DNA of 12,427 nt from an uncultured Shinella sp. (lineage in GTDB: Bacteria > Pseudomonadota > Alphaproteobacteria > Rhizobiales > Rhizobiaceae), in contig CAMLOC010000034.1 in NCBI GenBank assembly GCA_946481465.1, forward strand, positions 1-12,427, given 5' to 3'. The position numbers and the translations under genes were made by a program. Positions 6,812 through 12,427 of this stretch are shown in pieces (position 1 is the stretch's first letter; each line of letters begins with the position of its first letter). The notes beneath the pieces are model-generated. The model was not told the origin of the DNA, searched no databases, and saw nothing but the letters and a program-made list of their open reading frames with translations.

Positions 6812-7537
6812 CTAGTGGCGCCCGCCTTCGAGATAGGCGGCGCGCACTTCCGGATTGGCCAGAAGTTCCTTGCCCGAACCGCTCATCGTCACCTGGCCGT
6901 TGACCATCACATAGGCCCGGTCGGAGAGCTTGAGGGCGGCGAATGCGTTCTGCTCGACGAGGAACACGGTCAGCCCCTCGTTCTGGTTGAGCTTCTTGAT
7001 CGCGTCGAAGATGCCCTTGACGATCAGCGGCGCAAGGCCGAGCGAGGGCTCGTCGAGGAGCAGGAGCTTCGGACGCGCCATCAGCGCGCGACCGATGGAG
7101 AGCATCTGCTGCTCGCCGCCCGAAAGCGTGCCGCCGCGCTGGCTCTGGCGTTCCTTGAGGCGCGGGAAGAGCGTGAAGATCTTTTCCACGTCCTCGTCGA
7201 AATATTTCAGGTTGTCGAGGCTCGCACCCATCTGGAGGTTTTCGAAGACCGTCATGCGCGGGAAGATGCGGCGCCCTTCCGGCGACTGTGCGATGCGGCG
7301 ACGGGCGATGAGATGCGTCGGCAGGCGCGTGATGTCCTCGCCGTCGAAGGTGACGGTGCCGGTGCGTGCCTGCGGGCTGCCGCAGATCGTCATCATCAGG
7401 GTCGACTTGCCGGCGCCGTTCGCGCCGATGAGGCTGACGATCTCGCCCTTCTTGACCTCGACATTGACGCCGGCGAGCGCGCGGATATTGCCGTAATAGG
7501 TTTCCACACCCGTGACGCTGAGAAGCGTATCGCTCAT
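6812..7537 (-). CDS. livF: Branched-chain amino-acid ABC transporter ATPase LivF
   Basis: One of the two ATPases that power the LivHM permease on its cytoplasmic face. The protein has 241 residues, typical for LivF (about 233-241). Motifs in order: Walker A GANGAGKST at 38-46, Q-loop Gln84 (AQSPEGRRIFPRMTV), signature LSGGEQQ at 138-144, Walker B LLLLDEPSLGLAP with Asp162 and catalytic Glu163, and the LivF-specific VEQNA in place of the usual H-loop histidine. The ATG at 7537-7535 overlaps the livG stop by 4 nt (ATGA), implying translational coupling. The next gene, DUF6867, follows after 20 nt. Confidence 0.97.
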   Translation of the reverse strand: MSDTLLSVTGVETYYGNIRALAGVNVEVKKGEIVSLIGANGAGKSTLMMTICGSPQARTGTVTFDGEDITRLPTHLIARRRIAQSPEGRRIFPRMTVFENLQMGASLDNLKYFDEDVEKIFTLFPRLKERQSQRGGTLSGGEQQMLSIGRALMARPKLLLLDEPSLGLAPLIVKGIFDAIKKLNQNEGLTVFLVEQNAFAALKLSDRAYVMVNGQVTMSGSGKELLANPEVRAAYLEGGRH

Positions 7538-8451
7538 TCGTGCGCTCCTCCCTGCGTGCCCTCGATCTCCTCGATTTCCTCGATCACCTCTTCGACCTCA
7601 TCATCTTCGACACCGAGATAGGCCGCGATAACCTTCGGATCGTTCTTCACATGGTCCGGCGTGCCGTCGGAAATCTTCTGCCCGTATTCGAGCACGACCA
7701 CATGGTCGGAGATTTCCATGACGACCGACATGTCGTGCTCGATGAGCAGGATCGACGTGCCGCTGTCCTTGCGGATGGAGCGCAGGAGTTCGTTGAGCGC
7801 CAGCGATTCGCGCGGGTTGAGGCCCGCCGCCGGCTCGTCGAGGCACAGGAATTCCGGACCCGTGCACATGGCGCGGGCGATTTCGAGACGCCGCTGCGCA
7901 CCATAGGGCAGGTCGCCGGCCGGATCGTCGGCGCGCTCGATGAGATGGGCCTTTTCCAGCCAGTGCTTGGCGATCTCGATCGATTCCGCCGAAGCCTTCT
8001 TGTAGGCCGGAAAGCCGAGCAGGCCGAGGATCGTGTAGCCGGAGGCCTTCATCAGCATGTTGTGCTGGGCGACGAGCAGGTTCTCGAGAACCGTCAGGCC
8101 CGAGAAGAGCCGGATGTTCTGGAACGTGCGCGCCACCTTGGCGTCGCGGGTGATCTCGAAGTCGGTCATGCGTTCCAGCAGGAACTCCTTGCCCGCCTTC
8201 TGGCGCATGGTGATCATGCCCATGGTCGGCTTGTAGAAGCCGGTGACGCAGTTGAAGACCGTGGTCTTGCCGGCGCCGTTCGGGCCGATGAGGGCCGTGA
8301 TCTCGCCGCGCTGGGCCTCGAAGGACAGGTCGTTGATGGCCATGAGGCCGCCGAAGCGCATCGACAGATGCTCGACCTTGAGAATGGGATCGCCCGTCAT
8401 CGTATTTGGCGTCATCGTGTTCGTCGCTACCGTGTTCGCATCGAGGGCCAT
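7534..8451 (-). CDS. livG: Branched-chain amino-acid ABC transporter ATPase LivG
   Basis: Second ATPase of the Liv importer. The protein has 305 residues, longer than the usual 250-295 because of extra sequence at both ends. Motifs: Walker A GPNGAGKTT at 56-64, Q-loop RTFQNIRLFSGLTVLEN at 108-124, the LivG-type signature LPYGAQRRLEIARAM at 181-195, Walker B EFLCLDEPAAGLNP with Asp205 and Glu206, and H-loop IEHDM with His239. Residues 5-19 are three tandem pentapeptides (ANTVA, TNTMT, PNTMT). Residues 282-305 form an acidic tail (EDDEVEEVIEEIEEIEG). I chose the ATG at 8451 because it shares a base with the livM stop (TGATG) and has AAGGAAGGG upstream. The internal ATGs at 8415 and 8400 lack a ribosome site. 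Confidence 0.96.
   Translation of the reverse strand: MALDANTVATNTMTPNTMTGDPILKVEHLSMRFGGLMAINDLSFEAQRGEITALIGPNGAGKTTVFNCVTGFYKPTMGMITMRQKAGKEFLLERMTDFEITRDAKVARTFQNIRLFSGLTVLENLLVAQHNMLMKASGYTILGLLGFPAYKKASAESIEIAKHWLEKAHLIERADDPAGDLPYGAQRRLEIARAMCTGPEFLCLDEPAAGLNPRESLALNELLRSIRKDSGTSILLIEHDMSVVMEISDHVVVLEYGQKISDGTPDHVKNDPKVIAAYLGVEDDEVEEVIEEIEEIEGTQGGAHE
8395..8439 (-). repeat. Three tandem 15-bp units in the 5' end of livG
   Basis: On the minus strand the units are GCGAACACGGTAGCG, ACGAACACGATGACG and CCAAATACGATGACG, encoding ANTVA, TNTMT and PNTMT. Units two and three share 12 nearly identical bases (AAYACGATGACG). The array lies between the livG start and the conserved domain start (GDPILKVEHLSMRFGG). 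It is likely a small slippage-type expansion in a tolerant N-terminal extension. Confidence 0.75.
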
Positions 8452-9839
8452 CAGCCGTGCCCTTCCTTGGTGAAGCTGCCGGAGACCGCCTTGCGCTCCC
8501 GAAGGAAGGCGGTCGGCTCGCGGCTTCCCACGAAGCCGCGCGGTTTCCAGACCATGACCACGACCATGGCGATGCCGAAGATCAGCATGCGATAGAGTTC
8601 CGGCGTGAAATCGGGGCCGAACACCTGCTTCAGGAAGGTCATCTCGCGCAGGAGTTCCGTGCCGCCGACCATCACGGCCGCAGCGACCGCGATGCCGACG
8701 AGCGAGCCCATGCCGCCGAGGACCACGATGGCGAGGATGATCGCCGATTCGAGGAAGACGAAGCTTTCCGGCGAGACGAAGCCCTGGCGCACGGCGAAGA
8801 AGGAGCCGGCGAAGCCGCCGAACATCGCGCCGATGGAGAAGGCCGTCAGCTTGGTCGTCACCGTGTTGATGCCGAGCGAACGGCAGGCGATCTCGTCCTC
8901 GCGCAGCGCTTCCCAGGCTCTGCCGATCGGCATGCGGCGCAGGCGGATCGTGACATAGGCGGTGAGCAAGGCCAGCGCCAGGATGAGATAGAACAGGAAG
9001 ATCTTGTAATAGGCCGAGGACATCGGCAGGCCGAAGGCCTTGGCGAAATAGTTCGGCGCGCTGACGTCGAACGACCAGATGCCGAAGACCGAGGCCTTGG
9101 GAATGCCGGAGACGCCGAAGGTGCCGCGGGTCACTTCCGTCCAGTTGATGAGCACGAGACGGATGATCTCACCGAAGGCCAGCGTCACGATGGCGAGATA
9201 GTCGCCCTTCAGGCGCAGCACCGGGAAGCCGAGGATCATGCCCCAGAAGGCGGCAAGGATGCCGGCGAGCGGCAGCAGGACCCAGAAGGAGAAGCCGAAA
9301 TGCTGGGAGAGCAGCGCATAGGAATAGGCGCCCACCGCATAGAAGGCGACATAGCCGAGGTCGAGCAGGCCGGCGAGGCCGACGACGATGTTCAGGCCCC
9401 AGGCGAGCATGACGTAGATGAGGATCTGGATGCCGAAGTTGTCGACCCACTTCAGCGAGCCCTGCACGCCGAAGATCATCACCATCAGCGGCGGATAGAT
9501 CAAGAGAGCGGCAATCGCGATCTTGCTGAAATTGCGCTTGAAGAAGCTTTCTTCGCCGTCCTGCGGCCGGGTGGAAGCCGACGCCTTGCGGGCTGCGACC
9601 CAGGGGCGCAGATAGGCGACGGAGAGGAAGCGGCCGACGGCGGCGATGGCCACGAAGATCGCGAGCAAGCCCCAGCGCTGGTTCAGCACGAGCTCGTTGC
9701 GGATGTTCTGCGTGGTTTCGAGACCGACGAAGAGGACGAAGAGGCCGAGCGCGACGAGGCCGGCATAAAAGCCCTCGCGCAGAGCCTGCGCCGTCAGGTT
9801 ACCGCCGGCGCGCTCATGAGTGTTCGAAATGTTGGACAT
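8451..9839 (-). CDS. livM: Branched-chain amino-acid ABC transporter permease LivM
   Basis: Inner-membrane permease that pairs with LivH. The protein has 462 residues, in the long rhizobial class (E. coli LivM is about 425). Residues 1-100 hold an N-terminal extension with two hydrophobic helices (about 23-42 and 57-75) and a charged linker ([19 protein letters not shown]). The core follows from about residue 105 with [50 protein letters not shown] and the coupling region [20 protein letters not shown], then [20 protein letters not shown] and a conserved C-terminal end with KPRGFVG. The ATG at 9839 lies 3 nt after the livH stop. The TGA overlaps the livG start as TGATG. Confidence 0.97.
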   Translation of the reverse strand: MSNISNTHERAGGNLTAQALREGFYAGLVALGLFVLFVGLETTQNIRNELVLNQRWGLLAIFVAIAAVGRFLSVAYLRPWVAARKASASTRPQDGEESFFKRNFSKIAIAALLIYPPLMVMIFGVQGSLKWVDNFGIQILIYVMLAWGLNIVVGLAGLLDLGYVAFYAVGAYSYALLSQHFGFSFWVLLPLAGILAAFWGMILGFPVLRLKGDYLAIVTLAFGEIIRLVLINWTEVTRGTFGVSGIPKASVFGIWSFDVSAPNYFAKAFGLPMSSAYYKIFLFYLILALALLTAYVTIRLRRMPIGRAWEALREDEIACRSLGINTVTTKLTAFSIGAMFGGFAGSFFAVRQGFVSPESFVFLESAIILAIVVLGGMGSLVGIAVAAAVMVGGTELLREMTFLKQVFGPDFTPELYRMLIFGIAMVVVMVWKPRGFVGSREPTAFLRERKAVSGSFTKEGHG

Positions 9840-9842
9840 GGA

Positions 9843-10745
<903 letters not shown>

Positions 10746-10988
10746 TTGCTATCCCCCGGATGCGGTTCCCGAAGGCCACATCTCTTGTTCTTGTCGCTCT
10801 TTTTCGAGCTTGTTTGACAGTCGGGATTCCATACCGCTTTCGATACAAAAGGAAAGCCCAAAAAGCCCGGATCGACAATTTCTTTGGGAAGAACGGTTAA
10901 ATGGCGCATTGGACGCCACGAAAATCAAAAAATCGGCAGAAGAAGCGGCGCTTTTGCCCAAAAAGATGCACGAATGTCGCAAGCGTCA
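10746..10988 (-). promoter_or_regulatory. livH 5' leader/promoter region
   Basis: Gene-free stretch that must hold the livHMGF promoter if the upstream stem-loop ends transcription. It is clearly more A/T-rich than its neighbours. On the minus strand it has several T-runs (for example TTTTTTGATTTT around 10923-10934) and a direct repeat of GGGCTTT within GGGCTTTTTGGGCTTT (10855-10870). I could not find a -35/-10 pair with acceptable match and spacing, nor a sigma-54 site. A 77-codon frame across it (10982-10749) has no ribosome site or protein-like character. The region is long enough for a structured or regulated leader. Confidence 0.45.
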
Positions 10989-11027
10989 TTGTCCCGTTCC
11001 GGCACAGCGACGCGCCGGCCGGGACAA
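10989..11027 (-). terminator. Stem-loop just after the dehydrogenase-like gene
   Basis: On the minus strand TTGTCCCG pairs with CGGGACAA (8 bp), and inside it CCGGC pairs with GCCGG (5 bp) around a 10-nt loop, with only a 1-nt and a 2-nt internal mismatch. It begins 1 nt after the TGA at 11031-11029. There is no T-run directly after it; the nearest, CTTTTTGGG, is about 25 nt further. It is a probable transcript 3'-end hairpin or RNA stabiliser rather than a perfect intrinsic terminator. It also sits at the left edge of the livH upstream region, so an operator role is possible. Confidence 0.6.
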
Positions 11028-11028
11028 A

Positions 11029-12427
11029 TCAGCCGCGCATGCGCGCGCCGGACGGATCGAACAGCGGCTCGACCTGCAGGCGCGCCGGCAGCATCTCGCC
11101 GAGAAGCTCGATCGACCAGCCCGTCTCGATGTCGGCAATCTCCTTCGGCACATAACCGATCGCGACCGAAAGGCCCGCGGCATGGGCATAGCCGCCCGAG
11201 GTGACCCAGCCGCGCACCGCGCCGTCGAGATAGATGGGCTCGTCGCCGATGACGTCCGCATCCTTCGCCGCCACGACGAAGGTGCGCAGCCGGAGCGCAC
11301 CGCCCGTCTCCCGCTCCGCCGCCGCCGCTTGCCTGCCGACGAAATCCGCCGCCTTGCCCGTCGCCACGAAGCGCTCCAGCCCCGCCTCGACCGGCCCGTA
11401 GAGCGGACGGTACTCGCGTGACCAGCTGCCGTAGGACTTTTCGAGGCGCAGCGCGTTCAGCGCCCTGAGGCCGAACAGGCGGATGCCGAACTCGGCCCCG
11501 GCCTCGAGGATGAGATCGTAGAGATAGCGCTGGTATTGCGGCTTCATCCAGATCTCGTAGCCGAGATCGCCCGTATAGCTGACGCGCCCGACGATGGCCG
11601 GCGCCATGCCGAGGTCCATGCGGCGCACCGCCATGAAGGGAAAGGCTTCGGTCGAGACGTCGAGATGCGTCAGTTTCGCCAGCACGTCGCGCGCCTTCGG
11701 CCCGGCGATGGCAAGGCCGACGAGCGAGAGGTTCAGCGCCTCGAGCGTGACGGAGCCGTCCTTCGGCAGGTGCGCCTCGAACCAGCGCATGTGGTAGTCT
11801 TCGGCAATGCCCGAGCCGATGAGCAGCCAGTCGCCCTCGCCGAGCCTGGCGAGGGTGAAATCGCCGATGAGCTTGCCGTCGTCCTTCAGCATCGGCGCCA
11901 GCGCCATGCGGCCTTGCGCAGGCAGGCGGCAGGCGAGCAGCCGGTCGAGCCAGGCTTTCGCCCCCCTGCCCTTCACCGCGTATTTCGCAAAGCCCGAGGT
12001 CTCCATCAGCCCGACGCTCTCGCGCACCGCGCGGGCCTCCGCGCCGACGGTCTCGAAATCCGTCGAGCGGCGCCACGAGAACCGGTCCTCCACGCCTTCC
12101 GGCGCGAACCACAGTGGCTGCTCCAGGCCGTAGGACGCCCCGAAGACGGCGCCGGCCGCCTTCAGCCTGTCATAGACCGGCGTCGTCTGCAGCGGCCGGC
12201 CGGCCGGCAGTTCCTCGTTGGGATAACGGATCGAGAAGCGCCGCGAATAGTTCTCCCGAACCTTGGCATTTGTATAGGCGAGCGTCGCATAATCGCCGTA
12301 GCGCGCGACATCCATGGCGAAGACGTCGAAGCCAGGATCGCCGTTGATCATCCAGTTGGCGAGCGCAAGGCCGACGCCGCCGCCCTGGCTGAAGCCGGCC
12401 ATGACGGCGCAGGCCGACCAGAAGTTC
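11029..12427 (-). CDS. Dimethylglycine/sarcosine dehydrogenase-like FAD oxidoreductase, C-terminal part
   Basis: The last 465 codons of a gene that enters from the right edge; full-length relatives have about 810-830 residues. Visible residues 1-36 end the FAD domain (NFWSACAVMAGFSQGGGVGL, then ANWMINGDP). Residues 37-105 match the FAO_M linker domain (DVARYGDYATLAYTNAKVRE, then PAGRPLQTTPVYDRL and GLEQPLWFAPEG). From about 110 to 365 lies a GcvT-type folate domain (VRESVGLMETSGFAKYAVKG, DFTLARLGEGDWLLI, VSYTGDLGYEIWM, GLRALNALRLEKSYG). About 385-465 is the GcvT C-terminal barrel (RGWVTSGGYAHAAGLSVAIGYV). Such enzymes oxidise dimethylglycine or sarcosine and pass the one-carbon unit to tetrahydrofolate. 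The exact substrate cannot be told here, because the covalent-FAD region is outside the window. Confidence 0.92.
   Translation of the reverse strand, partial: NFWSACAVMAGFSQGGGVGLALANWMINGDPGFDVFAMDVARYGDYATLAYTNAKVRENYSRRFSIRYPNEELPAGRPLQTTPVYDRLKAAGAVFGASYGLEQPLWFAPEGVEDRFSWRRSTDFETVGAEARAVRESVGLMETSGFAKYAVKGRGAKAWLDRLLACRLPAQGRMALAPMLKDDGKLIGDFTLARLGEGDWLLIGSGIAEDYHMRWFEAHLPKDGSVTLEALNLSLVGLAIAGPKARDVLAKLTHLDVSTEAFPFMAVRRMDLGMAPAIVGRVSYTGDLGYEIWMKPQYQRYLYDLILEAGAEFGIRLFGLRALNALRLEKSYGSWSREYRPLYGPVEAGLERFVATGKAADFVGRQAAAAERETGGALRLRTFVVAAKDADVIGDEPIYLDGAVRGWVTSGGYAHAAGLSVAIGYVPKEIADIETGWSIELLGEMLPARLQVEPLFDPSGARMRG

Noticed and set aside
10749..10982. 77-codon minus-strand frame ending just before livH, as a possible leader peptide
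   Set aside because: It has no ribosome site, codon use is unlike neighbouring genes, and it shows no run of branched-chain residues as expected of an attenuation leader.

Overview
The window is high-G+C DNA. Every gene I accept lies on the minus strand, so transcription runs from the right edge towards the left. Gene content and order point to an alphaproteobacterium of the Rhizobiaceae (Sinorhizobium/Ensifer, Rhizobium, Agrobacterium or Shinella type). The reasons are separate 100- and 101-residue urease gamma and beta subunits with small non-urease genes between them, a long rhizobial-type LivM, a DUF6867 membrane protein beside livF, and a liv cluster directly upstream of a ure cluster. 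From memory, S. meliloti has a similar arrangement. The genus is inferred, not shown.

Layout in the direction of transcription, right to left. (1) 12427-11029: the last 465 residues of a dimethylglycine/sarcosine dehydrogenase-like FAD enzyme with a GcvT-type folate domain. A strong stem-loop (10989-11027) follows its stop. (2) 10988-10746: a gene-free leader with no convincing promoter motif. (3) 10745-5216: a branched-chain (probably broad-range) amino-acid ABC importer, livH-livM-livG-livF, then a small three-helix membrane protein (DUF6867) and the periplasmic binding protein livJ. The livH to livF genes are tightly coupled (3-nt gap, TGATG, ATGA). A rho-independent terminator (5135-5161) follows livJ. 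(4) 5080-405: the urease cluster ureD, ureA, DUF1272 gene, ureB, LprI-like gene, sialyltransferase-fold-like gene, ureC. (5) 404-164: a gene-free gap, then the first 54 residues of an unidentified membrane protein leaving the window at base 1. ureE, ureF and ureG are not in the window.

The two main units fit a nitrogen-scavenging region. The Liv/Bra system imports amino acids, urease releases ammonia from urea, and the dehydrogenase-like enzyme would demethylate N-methylated glycines from betaine breakdown. The urease active-site residues in UreC are all present, so the enzyme looks functional if nickel-loading accessory genes lie elsewhere.

The least explained part is the set of three non-urease genes inside the urease operon. 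They encode a cysteine-rich zinc-ribbon-like protein, an exported LprI-domain protein, and a protein whose L-, S- and VS-like motifs resemble sialyltransferases (GT29). Their spacing (1 to 11 nt) says they are co-translated with the urease subunits, but their role is unknown.
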